Below, piece by piece: positions 8,843 through 16,769 of a stretch of DNA of 64,000 nucleotides (positions are counted from its first letter, which is position 1; each line of letters begins with the position of its first letter). Source of the stretch: Nocardia terpenica (GTDB lineage Bacteria > Actinomycetota > Actinomycetes > Mycobacteriales > Mycobacteriaceae); assembly GCF_013186535.1 (NCBI RefSeq), contig NZ_JABMCZ010000002.1, positions 1,922,001-1,986,000 on the forward strand, in the 5' to 3' direction. The notes under the pieces were generated by a model. That model made no database searches and was not told the DNA's origin. It saw only the letters and a program-made list of their open reading frames with translations. A program made the position numbers and the translations under genes.

Positions 8843-9742
8843 TCACCACCAGCGTAGCGTTCGGTACCGCAGGCCACCGGTCGTCTGCCCGACGGTGATG
8901 CCCAGCAGCAGGCCGCGTTCCTCGGTGGTCAGGCGCGGATTGACGGCCAGGACCGCGAGGGTGAGCAGCTGGACGGGGAAGCGGATGGGCGGCAGGCCGT
9001 TTCGGGGATGGTCGCGGTGCAGGCGGGCCAGGCCGATGCCGCGGGCCCGGCCCTGCCGATACCCGGCGCGGAAGGTGGTGCGATAGCGGTAGGCGACCAG
9101 GGCGGCGGGGAGGAAGCCGGTGCGATACCCGGCGCGGTGGGCGCGCCAGCCGAATTCGACGTCCTCGTTGGCGGTGTAGCCGGTATCGAAACCGCCCAGT
9201 TCGCGGAAGGCGGTGGCGCGGCAGGCCATGCTGCCCGCCAGCAGCGTGGGTGCGGTCGCGCCTGGCGGCTGGAAGTCCTCGGGGGCCGGAACCTCGGCCG
9301 CGCGCCGGGGATTCGCGGTATTGAGCGTGCGGCCCTCCACGGCCGAGCTGACCACATCGTGGTCGTCGCCGAGGAATTCGACCAGCCGCGACGCCCAGTC
9401 GGGGCGGACGCGGTCGTCGTGGTCGCAGAACAGCAGGATCGGGGTGTCGGCGTGCGCGGCGCCGATATTGCGGGCGGCGGAGGCGCCGCGCTCGGCGGAG
9501 GCGTCGACGTGGCGGACCTTCAGATCGCCGAAGTCGCTGTGCGCCAGGTGGTCTCGCAGGTCGACGGGGGAGCCGTTGTCGGCGACGAGGACCTCCAGGG
9601 CGCCGCGGTAGTCCTGGGCCGCGAGCGCCGCGAGCTGTTCGTCGAGGTGCGCCAGGTCGGTCGCGGTCGACAGGTGCGCCGGGACGACGACCGTCACCGC
9701 GGGGATCGGGGAGGTGGTCGGGAAGTCGTCGCGCTGTCTCAT
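8843..9742 (-). CDS. Glycosyltransferase family 2
   Basis: 299 residues with a GT-A fold. VTVVVPAHLS begins the nucleotide-binding domain, EVLVADNGS is the second strand, FCDHDDRVRPDW holds the DxD-like metal-binding acids, and GGFDTGYTANEDVEFGWRA includes the ED pair expected for the catalytic base region. The C-terminal part is hydrophobic enough to associate with membrane (FPVQLLTLAVLAVNP) but no clear multi-pass region follows. Donor and acceptor cannot be told. There is no biosynthetic cluster around it: an XRE gene follows and the LPMO genes precede it in the same direction after a hairpin at 9804-9827. Confidence 0.85.
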   Translation of the reverse strand: MRQRDDFPTTSPIPAVTVVVPAHLSTATDLAHLDEQLAALAAQDYRGALEVLVADNGSPVDLRDHLAHSDFGDLKVRHVDASAERGASAARNIGAAHADTPILLFCDHDDRVRPDWASRLVEFLGDDHDVVSSAVEGRTLNTANPRRAAEVPAPEDFQPPGATAPTLLAGSMACRATAFRELGGFDTGYTANEDVEFGWRAHRAGYRTGFLPAALVAYRYRTTFRAGYRQGRARGIGLARLHRDHPRNGLPPIRFPVQLLTLAVLAVNPRLTTEERGLLLGITVGQTTGGLRYRTLRWW

Positions 9743-9803
9743 TTGTCGAAAACTAGCCAGTGCGATGCTCCGGCTCCAGACCCCGATTTCGCGGGGGCGG
9801 GGG

Positions 9804-9827
9804 TGCCCCCGTCACGCGACGGGGGCA
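9804..9827 (-). terminator. Hairpin downstream of the LPMO pair
   Basis: A perfect 10-bp stem (TGCCCCCGTC, 4-nt loop, GACGGGGGCA) lies directly after the 3' end of the leftward LPMO gene at 9832. There is no T-tract, which is usual for actinobacterial intrinsic terminators. It would separate the LPMO pair from the glycosyltransferase gene. Confidence 0.6.
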
Positions 9828-9831
9828 ACGG

Positions 9832-10350
9832 TCATTTCGCGATGTTCAGATCGACGCAGGCGTAGAAGGCATTGGCCGTATCGGCGATGTTCCAGATGCC
9901 GATCAGCTTCTGCCGCCCGCTGAAGCCGCTGAGGTTCACCGTGTGCGTGGTGTCCGGGTCGGGTTCCTGACCGCCCCCGTCGAAGGAGGCGACCTCGGTA
10001 TTGCCGATCCAGTACTCGAAATCGGTGGTGGCGTGCCGGGCGGTGAAGGTCCAGCTGAAACTCACCGTGGTGCCGACGTTGTAGACCTGCCACGGCTTGG
10101 AGTCGTCGTCGAGGTCGGCCCAGCGCGGATCGCCCGCACTGCAATTCAGTTGGCCCTTCGGCCCCTCCACGCTCTGCGGCTCGTACTTGATGTCCCCGCA
10201 TTCCAGCAGGCCCTGGGCGCACTGCGCCTGACGGCTGGCGGGGGAGGAGATGTAGCCGTGCGCGTTCGCCGTCGCCATCGGTAGCACGACGGTCAGCAGG
10301 GGCGCGAAAGCAGCGGCGCCGAGGGCCGTGAGAGTTTTTCTGCGTAACAC
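9832..10350 (-). CDS. Secreted AA10 lytic polysaccharide monooxygenase (copy 1)
   Basis: A 172-residue precursor. A Sec/Tat-like signal (RRKTLTALGAAAFAPLLTVV) ends at ATANA, leaving His as residue 1 of the mature protein (HGYISSPASRQ). This is the copper-coordinating N-terminal histidine of AA10 LPMOs. The second histidine of the histidine brace lies in FTARHATTDFEYWIG, and NAFYACVDLNI gives the axial aromatic position. Family members oxidatively cleave chitin or cellulose outside the cell. The mature domain is compact (about 140 residues, no carbohydrate-binding module). The GTG start at 10350 has CAGGAG upstream and lies only 16 bp after the stop of copy 2, so the two are co-transcribed. 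Substrate is probably chitin by family resemblance, not proven. Confidence 0.88.
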   Translation of the reverse strand: MLRRKTLTALGAAAFAPLLTVVLPMATANAHGYISSPASRQAQCAQGLLECGDIKYEPQSVEGPKGQLNCSAGDPRWADLDDDSKPWQVYNVGTTVSFSWTFTARHATTDFEYWIGNTEVASFDGGGQEPDPDTTHTVNLSGFSGRQKLIGIWNIADTANAFYACVDLNIAK

Positions 10351-10366
10351 GTTGGTACTCCTGTTT

Positions 10367-10891
10367 TCAGGACCCGCCGCCGATGTTCAGATCGACGCAG
10401 GCGTAGAAGGCATTGGCGGTATCGGCGATGTTCCAGATGCCGATCAGCTTCTGCCGCCCGGTGTAATTGCTGAGATCGACGGTGTGCGTGACGGTCTCGG
10501 GCGGCTGTGAGTCGTTGCCGCTGAACGAGGCGATCCGGGTGTTACCGATCCAGTACTCCCAGTCCGTGGTGCGGTGCCGGGCGGTGAAGGTCCAGGTGAA
10601 ATCCACCGTGGTGCCGACATTGTTGACCACCCACGGCTTGCTGTCGTCGTCGAGCTCGGCCCAGCGCGGATCGCCTGCGCTGCAATTGAGTTGGCCCTTG
10701 GGCCCCTCGACGCTCTGCGGCTCGTACTGTATTTCCCCGCACGGCAGCAGATGCTGCGCGCACTCCGCCTGGCGGCTCATCGGTGACGAGATGTAGCCGT
10801 GGGCATTCGCCGTCGCCATCGGTAGCACGACGGTCAGCACGGGTGCGAAAGCGGCGGCGCCGACGAAGGTCAGCATTCTTCGACCGAACAT
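10367..10891 (-). CDS. Secreted AA10 lytic polysaccharide monooxygenase (copy 2)
   Basis: 174 residues, closely similar along its whole length to the adjacent gene at 9832-10350. The signal peptide (FGRRMLTFVGAAAFAPVL) ends at ATANA, and the mature protein begins HGYISSPMSRQ with the copper-ligating N-terminal His. The second ligand is in FTARHRTTDWEYWIG and the C-terminal motif is NAFYACVDLNIG. Differences between copies cluster in the surface segments after the second histidine (for example ASFSGNDSQPPE against ASFDGGGQEPDP). The ATG at 10891 has AAGGAG upstream. This is the first gene of the pair, so the promoter should lie in 10892-11199. The arrangement indicates a recent tandem duplication. 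Confidence 0.88.
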   Translation of the reverse strand: MFGRRMLTFVGAAAFAPVLTVVLPMATANAHGYISSPMSRQAECAQHLLPCGEIQYEPQSVEGPKGQLNCSAGDPRWAELDDDSKPWVVNNVGTTVDFTWTFTARHRTTDWEYWIGNTRIASFSGNDSQPPETVTHTVDLSNYTGRQKLIGIWNIADTANAFYACVDLNIGGGS

Positions 10892-11199
10892 GTGTGTACT
10901 CCTTGCCGAGGAAAAGTGGACGGCAGTGCCGGCATACCGTCGCGAGATTGTTCCGATCCAGATCGGCGCGAAGTGAAAATGGACTTAAACCGTAAAGCGG
11001 TAGAGTTGCGACCGTCAAGTTTTCATTCGAAAACAAAGACGATTCCTTGAACAACTCCGTCCGGTCGGTTTGTAGTAATCGGCGGTGAGATCGGCTCGGT
11101 GAGCGAATCGATCAGACAATCGAAACGCTTTCATTCGGTCCCGATAATTCGCCACGGGAAAGCGATATCGGGCGGCATTGCGGCCCGGCCCCGAAAAGC
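10892..11199. promoter_or_regulatory. Upstream region of the LPMO pair, no gene
   Basis: About 300 bp without a convincing frame, AT-richer than its surroundings between 10980 and 11150. GAAACGCTTTC at 11122-11132 is a GAAA/TTTC inverted repeat of the general LacI-operator type, and might be an operator for sugar-responsive control. The match is short and I treat it as weak. Confidence 0.35.
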
Positions 11200-11237
11200 A
11201 CCGAGGGCGGTGTGCCAGCGGCAACACCACCCTCGGT
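11200..11237 (-). terminator. Intrinsic terminator of etfD
   Basis: Fourteen-base arms (11200-11213 and 11224-11237, one G:U-type mismatch) around a 10-nt loop lie 19 bp after the etfD stop. Read leftward, the hairpin is followed by TGCTTTTCGG, giving a short T run. It is the best-formed terminator on this strand in the region. Confidence 0.75.
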
Positions 11238-11255
11238 TCGAGCGCTACGCGTCGA

Positions 11256-14219
11256 TCAGTTCTTCTTGCCCGGCGCCTTCGCCCCGGACTTGAAGCCGAG
11301 CCCGCCCGGCTTGGCGGCCGGTGGCTGTGCCGCGCCGTTGCCCTCGGTCGCCGTCGGCTCAGCGGCCGAATCCTCTTCCGCCGCAGCGGGTTCCGCGGGC
11401 GTCTCGGCGGCAGGTTCGGGGGCGGCGGCGGGCTTGGTGCCCGGTGCCTTGGCCGCGCCCTTCATGGCCAGCCCCTTGCCGCCGGGTGCCTTGGCCGCCC
11501 CCTTCATGGCGAGCCCGCCCGGCTTGGCGGCCGGTGCCTTGGGCGCCTCGGCGGGTTCGGCGGGGGTGGTGGAGGATTCGGCGGGTGCGGGCGACTCGGC
11601 CGGTGCGGCGGGTTTCGCGCCCGGTGCCTTGGCCGCGCCCTTCATCGCGAGCCCCTTGCCGCCGGGTGCCTTGGCCGCGCCCTTCAGGCCCAGCCCCTTG
11701 GCCGGTGCGGCCGGTGCCGCGGGAGCCGCCGATTCGGCGGGGGCATCGGTGGTTTCGGCCGCGGGTGCGGCGGCGGGTTTCGCGCCCGGTGCCTTGGCCG
11801 CGCCCTTCATGCCGAGTCCCTTGCCGCCCGGTGCCTTCGCGGGGCCCTTCATGGCGAGGCCCTTACCGGCGACCGGCGCGGTCTTCGGTTCGGCCGCGGG
11901 GGTTTCGGCCACCGGTGCCTCGGCCGCGACCGGTTCGGAAACCGGTTCCGGCGCAGGCCGCTTCGGCTGCTGGACGACCTTCAGGTTGTCCGACAGGGCC
12001 GACGGCTCCACCCGCTCGATGGACTTCAGCATCAGCTGTGCCACGTCGACGACCTCGACGCCCTGGCCGACCTCGCCCGAATCCTTGCGCGCGGTCACGC
12101 CGTCGGTGAGCATCACTCGGCAGAACGGGCATCCGGTGGCGATCAGCGACGGCGAGTTGCCGCCGTCGAGTGTGGACAGCGCCTCGTCCACACGATCGAT
12201 ATTGATGCGCTTGCCGAGCTGTTCCTCCATCCACATGCGCGCACCACCGGCGCCACAGCACATGGAACGCTCACCGTGCCGCGGCATTTCGCTCATCGCC
12301 GCGCCCGAGGCGGACATCAGCTCGCGCGGCGCGTTGTAGATCTTGTTGTGCCGCCCCAGGTAGCACGGATCGTGATAGGTGACCTTCTCCGACACCGAGG
12401 CCACCGGGATCAGCTGCTTCTGGCGCACCAGGCGATTCAGCAGCTGGGTGTGGTGCACGACCTCGTAGACGCCGCCCACCTGGGGGTACTCGTTGTTGAG
12501 GGCGTTGAAGCAGTGCGCACAGGTGACGACGATCTTCTTCTTCGCCGCCTCGACACCCTCGAACACCGAATTCAGCAGCTCGATGTTCTGCATTGCCAAC
12601 TGCTGGAACAGGAATTCGTTGCCCGCGCGCCGCGCCGAGTCGCCCGTGCAGGTCTCCTCCGCACCCAGCACCATGAACTTCACGCCCGCGGTGGCCAGCA
12701 GCTCCGCGACCGCCTTGGTGGTCTTCTTGGCCCGGTCCTCGTAGGCGCCCGCGCAGCCGACCCAGAACAGGTATTCGTAGCCGTCGAAGCTGTCGGCGTC
12801 CTGCCCGAAGACCGGAATGTCGAAGTCCAGCTCGGAGATCCAGTTGAGCCGGTCCTTGGCGTTCTGGCCCCAGGGGTTGCCCTTGTTCTCCAGATTCTTG
12901 AACAGGCCCGCCAGCTCGGACGGGAACTCCGACTCGATCAGCACCTGGTAGCGGCGCATGTCGATGATGTGGTCGACGTGCTCGATGTCCACCGGGCACT
13001 GCTCCACGCACGCGCCGCAGGTGGTGCAGCTCCACAGCACCTCGGGATCGATGATGCCGTGCACGTCCTCGCCGCCGACCAGTGGACGCTCGGCCTCCGC
13101 CCGCGCCGCCGCCGAAATCTTCGCCAGCGCGGCCTCGTTCGGCGCGCCCTCGGCGTCGACCAGGCCGACCTCGTCGCCGCCCATGTCCTTGCGGCCACCG
13201 GCCAGCAGATAGGGCGCCTTGGCCTGACCGTGGTCACGCAGCGACATGATCAACAGCTTGGGCGACAGCGGCTTACCGGTATTCCAGGCCGGGCACTGGC
13301 TCTGGCAGCGACCGCACTCGGTGCAGGTGGTGAAGTCCAGCCAGCCCTTCCAGGAGAAGTCCTCGACCCTGCCGACACCCAGGGTGTCGTTGTCGGGGTC
13401 GATCGCCTCCATATCGACCAGGGCCTTGCCCTTGGACATCATCGGCTTCGCCGCGCCCAGCGCGACGTCACCGTCGTCCTCACGCTTGAAGTAGATGTTG
13501 AAGAACGCCGCGAACCGGTGCCAGGCCACACCCCAGTTGATATTGCGACCGACCAGCAGCAGGAAGGTGCTGCCCGACACCATCTTCACGAACGCGAAAA
13601 TCGCCACCAGCGCCACGCTGTCGGGCAGCAGCTTGGCGACCTGCATGGTGAAGAAGTCGGTCCAGGCGGTCGACTCGTGGTAGGTGGCGATCTTCCCGGC
13701 CTTCACCAGCACCATGCCCAGACCCTCGACCAGCACGATGGCCTCGATGACATACGCCGGGCCGAACCTCGAGCCGCTGAATCGGGACAGCCGCTGCGGT
13801 ACGCGCGGGTGATTGAGCTGGCGAATGACGATCAGCACCACGATGCCGATCACGGTGGCGATGCCGAGCAGCTCGTCCGCGAGATGGTAGATGTGCCAGT
13901 TGCCGACGATCGGCCAGTGGAACTCGGGGTCGAACGTCTGGCCGTACGCCTCGAAATACAGGATGAACCCGGCGAGGAAGCCGATCATCACCAGCCAGTG
14001 CGCCCACCCCACCGTGCGGAATTTGTTCATCCGGGTGTGCGCGAGGAATTCGACGATCATCGTCTTCAGGCGCGGGAGGAACGGCCGCCAACGATCGGGG
14101 GCGGGTTGTCCGATCCTGATGGCGCGGACCATCGTGCCGACACCGCCGACGAATGACGCCCAAGCCACCAGGCTGAACGCCACCCCGATCGTGCCCAGCG
14201 TCACTGTCAGGGCATTCAT
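11256..14219 (-). CDS. etfD: EtfD-type membrane iron-sulfur oxidoreductase with repetitive C-tail
   Basis: A 987-residue orthologue of Rv0338c (EtfD), the membrane partner that reoxidises the electron-transfer flavoprotein during fatty-acid beta-oxidation. The N-terminal 280 residues hold about six membrane helices of the NarI/HdrE type. Next come two 4Fe-4S ferredoxin motifs (CTECGRCQSQCP and CTTCGACVEQCP), then two cysteine-rich CCG domains (PCYLGRHNK, CCGAGGARMW, GCPFCRVML). From about residue 745 the sequence becomes a Lys/Ala/Pro/Gly-rich tail with repeated KGLxMKGxAKAPG units. I chose the ATG at 14219 because GAAGGAAGG precedes it; the open frame runs to 14399 without support. The strong terminator at 11200-11237 follows. 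A paired TTACC/GGTAA palindrome lies about 80 bp upstream. The tail is not needed for the redox core and its role is unknown. Confidence 0.88.
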   Translation of the reverse strand: MNALTVTLGTIGVAFSLVAWASFVGGVGTMVRAIRIGQPAPDRWRPFLPRLKTMIVEFLAHTRMNKFRTVGWAHWLVMIGFLAGFILYFEAYGQTFDPEFHWPIVGNWHIYHLADELLGIATVIGIVVLIVIRQLNHPRVPQRLSRFSGSRFGPAYVIEAIVLVEGLGMVLVKAGKIATYHESTAWTDFFTMQVAKLLPDSVALVAIFAFVKMVSGSTFLLLVGRNINWGVAWHRFAAFFNIYFKREDDGDVALGAAKPMMSKGKALVDMEAIDPDNDTLGVGRVEDFSWKGWLDFTTCTECGRCQSQCPAWNTGKPLSPKLLIMSLRDHGQAKAPYLLAGGRKDMGGDEVGLVDAEGAPNEAALAKISAAARAEAERPLVGGEDVHGIIDPEVLWSCTTCGACVEQCPVDIEHVDHIIDMRRYQVLIESEFPSELAGLFKNLENKGNPWGQNAKDRLNWISELDFDIPVFGQDADSFDGYEYLFWVGCAGAYEDRAKKTTKAVAELLATAGVKFMVLGAEETCTGDSARRAGNEFLFQQLAMQNIELLNSVFEGVEAAKKKIVVTCAHCFNALNNEYPQVGGVYEVVHHTQLLNRLVRQKQLIPVASVSEKVTYHDPCYLGRHNKIYNAPRELMSASGAAMSEMPRHGERSMCCGAGGARMWMEEQLGKRINIDRVDEALSTLDGGNSPSLIATGCPFCRVMLTDGVTARKDSGEVGQGVEVVDVAQLMLKSIERVEPSALSDNLKVVQQPKRPAPEPVSEPVAAEAPVAETPAAEPKTAPVAGKGLAMKGPAKAPGGKGLGMKGAAKAPGAKPAAAPAAETTDAPAESAAPAAPAAPAKGLGLKGAAKAPGGKGLAMKGAAKAPGAKPAAPAESPAPAESSTTPAEPAEAPKAPAAKPGGLAMKGAAKAPGGKGLAMKGAAKAPGTKPAAAPEPAAETPAEPAAAEEDSAAEPTATEGNGAAQPPAAKPGGLGFKSGAKAPGKKN

Positions 14220-14295
14220 GTCGCGACCTTCCTTCGGTTCGACGAGCATCCGGCGGCCGGGCTGATGCCGCCGGGTTGCACGTATCCTAACGGGC

Positions 14296-14316
14296 GGTAA
14301 GTTACCCGCCGGTAAC
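14296..14316. promoter_or_regulatory. Overlapping TTACC/GGTAA palindromes upstream of etfD
   Basis: GTTACC-4 nt-GGTAAC (14301-14316) is a perfect inverted repeat and overlaps a second one, GGTAA-G-TTACC (14296-14306). This form is typical of TetR-family operators, including those of actinobacterial lipid-metabolism regulators. It lies 77 bp upstream of the etfD ATG. Because EtfD serves beta-oxidation, control by an acyl-CoA-responsive TetR regulator is a reasonable inference. Confidence 0.6.
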
Positions 14317-14668
14317 TTGGTCTGTCCATCATAGAATGTCGGGTCGGCCTGCCCCAGCTTGCTGGGGCTTGACCGCGCGCGGCGTGTGCTCGGGCTCACC
14401 CGCCTTCCTGCGCTTATGTGCTGGTGCGATCCGATCTCACGGTAAAACCCGGCATATCCGGTCGGTGAGCCAGGACAGGCTTAGTCGTACCGACGTGAAA
14501 TGAATCTCGCTTCTCGGGTGGTCTTGGTTTAGGCTCTGGTCGTCCTGCTTGCTGAACGTGTCTTCACTCTGCTCGGGGAGGGTTCCACGGGCGAAATGCC
14601 CGAGGGATGCGTGGGCTCTCGCGGAGAAGACGCGGCCGGCGAAACCTGATGATGGATTGGAAAACCGA

Positions 14669-15505
14669 ATGAAGTTCCGCAGAGGTACTGCGGCGGCCGC
14701 GATGGTCATCGGCGCGATGACCATCGGCCTGGGAACCGCCCATGCTGACCCTGCTCCCGCGCCGGCTCAGCCCTCGATCGACTATGCGGCCAAGCTCGTG
14801 GACAAGACGGTTGTCACCAAGCTCAAGGGGGGGACCTTCGAGCTGGCGGAGAAGCCGGGCGCGCCCGGTGAGGACGCCCAGCAGGTCGTGAACGTCAAGG
14901 ATCCGGCCGGCAATATCGCCATGGAGATGCCGCTGGACTTCCGGTTCGCGGGCGTGAAGATTCCGGTGAAGTCGGACGTCAAGGAGGACGGCACCGTCCT
15001 CGAGATCACCCCGGACAAGCCCGCCGACGTCGTGATCAACGGCGCGCAGCAGGTGGCCGCGCGGCCGATGGTTCCGGCCGAGGAGCTGCAGCGGGCCGAG
15101 GACGCCAAGAAGCAGGCCGATGCCGATGCCAAGACGCAGGCCGCGGCTCCGGTGGCCAAGGCCCAGCCCATCGCCTCGGCGACCGAGAACCAGCGCGCCA
15201 TGGGCGATTTCACCACGAAGTTCGGTCTGGCCACCGCGGTCGGCGGCTTCGTCGGCACCGCCATCGGCGCGGCCATCGGCTGCGTCGTGACCCTGCCCCT
15301 GGCCTGCATCCCGGGCCTGCTCACCGGCGCCGGTGTCGGCGGCATCATCGGCACCGTCGTGGCCGGTGGCCCGACGCTGGTCGCGGCGGGTGTGGACCTG
15401 GTCAACACCCTGCAGGCGCCGGACGGCACCACCCAGTGGGCCGACCCGGCCCAGCAGGCCGCCGCCAAGCAGCAGGCGGCCGCCGCCCAGCAGCCCGCCA
15501 ACTGA
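14669..15505 (+). CDS. Secreted protein with C-terminal glycine-zipper hydrophobic region
   Basis: 278 residues from the ATG at 14669; the frame is open from 14549 but only this start gives a signal peptide (KFRRGTAAAAMVIGAMTIG, cleavage after AHA). The mature part has a beta-rich domain (residues 40-135), an Ala/Gln/Lys-rich linker, then a hydrophobic Gly-rich stretch (VGGFVGTAIGAAIGC, GLLTGAGVGGIIGTVV) with two cysteines around residues 205-215, and an Ala/Gln tail. The glycine-zipper pattern suggests membrane or envelope association. Proteins with this layout occur repeatedly in Nocardia; I know of no established function. It is transcribed away from etfD across a 449-bp gap and ends at a hairpin. 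Confidence 0.8.
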   Translation: MKFRRGTAAAAMVIGAMTIGLGTAHADPAPAPAQPSIDYAAKLVDKTVVTKLKGGTFELAEKPGAPGEDAQQVVNVKDPAGNIAMEMPLDFRFAGVKIPVKSDVKEDGTVLEITPDKPADVVINGAQQVAARPMVPAEELQRAEDAKKQADADAKTQAAAPVAKAQPIASATENQRAMGDFTTKFGLATAVGGFVGTAIGAAIGCVVTLPLACIPGLLTGAGVGGIIGTVVAGGPTLVAAGVDLVNTLQAPDGTTQWADPAQQAAAKQQAAAAQQPAN

Positions 15506-15524
15506 ATCTGAGTCTGAGTCCTTG

Positions 15525-15543
15525 GCGCCGCCTTCGGCGGCGC
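15525..15543 (+). terminator. Intrinsic terminator of the secreted-protein gene
   Basis: GCGCCGCC-TTC-GGCGGCGC forms a perfect 8-bp stem 19 bp after the stop codon, followed by GGGTTTG. The UUCG-like tight loop makes this a stable hairpin. Confidence 0.7.
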
Positions 15544-15544
15544 G

Positions 15545-15638
15545 GGTTTGCGGCCTCGTGACCCCGTTGTTCAGGCCCCGCTGCTTGCTCCTTCGTCGCA
15601 TGCGCAGCGGGGCCTGAACAACGGGGCGGCCGCAAACC
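15545..15638. repeat. Large near-perfect inverted repeat (94 bp)
   Basis: Inner arms of 23 bases (15562-15584 and 15604-15626) are perfectly complementary around a 19-nt loop. Outer arms GGTTTGCGGCC (15545-15555) and GGCCGCAAACC (15628-15638) are also perfect, separated from the inner arms by 6 nt on one side and 1 nt on the other. It sits between convergent genes ending at 15505 and 15730. It may work as a bidirectional terminator, but the arm length is far beyond what that needs, so a small mobile palindrome is also possible. Confidence 0.8.
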
Positions 15639-15729
15639 ATTCCGGTTATGTCGCAACCATTCCGGTTGTATTTTGCTATCGGGCCTGCCCCTGTCGGGGG
15701 TGGGCCTGTTTGCGTTCAGGCGATCACGT

Positions 15730-16572
15730 TCAGGCGGGCAGTTCCAGGCGGCCGGTGAATGTTGTGTCGCCGGTGCGGCGGCCCAGGCGGGCGAAGGAGC
15801 GTTCGGAGTAGGAGAAGGTGCCGTCTTCGCGTATCAACAGCACTGTGCTGCAGCGGGTTCCGTGTACCAGGTCGGTGACGAAGCGGGCGGAGGCGGCGCG
15901 TTCGCGGCGGCGGGGGATGCCGGTGTCGGGTAGTTCGGCGTCGGGGGCGAGGGTGCGGTCGGCGAGCACGCGGAAGTAGGCCGCCACGTCGCCGGGGTCG
16001 GACTCGATCACCGCGTGCAGGGCACGCACGCCCTCGCGCACCTTCGGCCAGGCCGGGGCGCCCGTGTCGGTGCGAATCTCGCTGTGGCCGTCCGGGTTCA
16101 GGGAGCCGAGCAGGGCGCCGTTGGACAGGCCGTGCAGGCCCGGGGAGAGCTCCAGCGGGGTGCGGGTGCTGCGATTGCTGTGCCACCACAGCGATTCCAG
16201 ATCCGACACCATCAGGTTGTAGCCGTTGTAGTCGTCCGGGGCCGCCGCCGTCGCCCGGACGAACTTCTCCGGCCCCTTCTCGCCGCGCAGAAAATCCATG
16301 AGCAGCGCGCCGCGAGAGCGGGCGTCGCCGCGCTCCTCCCGGGGGCCGCGCACATTGGTCACCGTCGCGAATCGGTGCTCACCGGGCGCCAGCCCCAGCC
16401 AGGTACCCGGAACCGCGCCACCGGCCCCCAGATCCCGCCCCGCCAGCAATCCGGGCGCCTCCGGCCACCAGCGCAGCGATTCGGTTGGCCGCGTGAAGAA
16501 CTCGTCCCGGTTGGCCGCCACGATCAACCGAAACTCCGGATGAGCGCGCCACCCCGTCAACACCAGACACAT
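15730..16572 (-). CDS. NRDE (TANGO2-like) family protein
   Basis: 280 residues. The protein begins MCLVLTGW and has AANRDEFFTRP near residue 20, the NRDE signature that names the family. The cysteine at position 2 places the family near Ntn-hydrolase folds, though catalysis is not established; the human relative TANGO2 affects heme or lipid handling. I chose the ATG at 16572 because an exposed Met-Cys start is conserved, while the frame upstream to 16638 is low-complexity. Further blocks are NVRGPREERGDARSRG, NGYNLMVSDL and GLSNG. A repeat element (16691-16769) lies upstream, between it and the protease gene. Confidence 0.82.
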   Translation of the reverse strand: MCLVLTGWRAHPEFRLIVAANRDEFFTRPTESLRWWPEAPGLLAGRDLGAGGAVPGTWLGLAPGEHRFATVTNVRGPREERGDARSRGALLMDFLRGEKGPEKFVRATAAAPDDYNGYNLMVSDLESLWWHSNRSTRTPLELSPGLHGLSNGALLGSLNPDGHSEIRTDTGAPAWPKVREGVRALHAVIESDPGDVAAYFRVLADRTLAPDAELPDTGIPRRRERAASARFVTDLVHGTRCSTVLLIREDGTFSYSERSFARLGRRTGDTTFTGRLELPA

Positions 16573-16690
16573 GCCTCCAGCATGCCGGACACCCCACCCC
16601 CCGAGGTACCGCCGCCCACCGCCGTTCGGCTGCCACAACGACGAAGGTCGGCAACCACAGGTTGCCGACCTCCACCATCACACTTCAGTC

Positions 16691-16769
16691 TTCATTTCCC
16701 GGCACGCCTCACATCCCTTTTCCCGGCATGCGTCACATCCCTTTCCCGGCACGCTTTTGGCCGGGATCA
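16691..16769. repeat. Dispersed palindromic repeat, locus 1 (three half-units plus core)
   Basis: Three CCCGGC units spaced 24 and 23 bp apart end in a full core at 16743-16767: CCCGGC arm, 9-nt spacer containing CTTTTG, GCCGGGAT arm. The final bases of the element (GATCA) contain the reverse complement of the stop codon of the leftward protease gene. Seven other core copies of this family occur in the window. Confidence 0.85.

Noticed and set aside
11178..14156. 992-residue open frame on the plus strand across etfD
   Set aside because: It is antisense to a gene with intact Fe-S motifs; its translation is Arg/Gly/His-rich with no domain, as expected from the complementary frame of GC-rich coding DNA.
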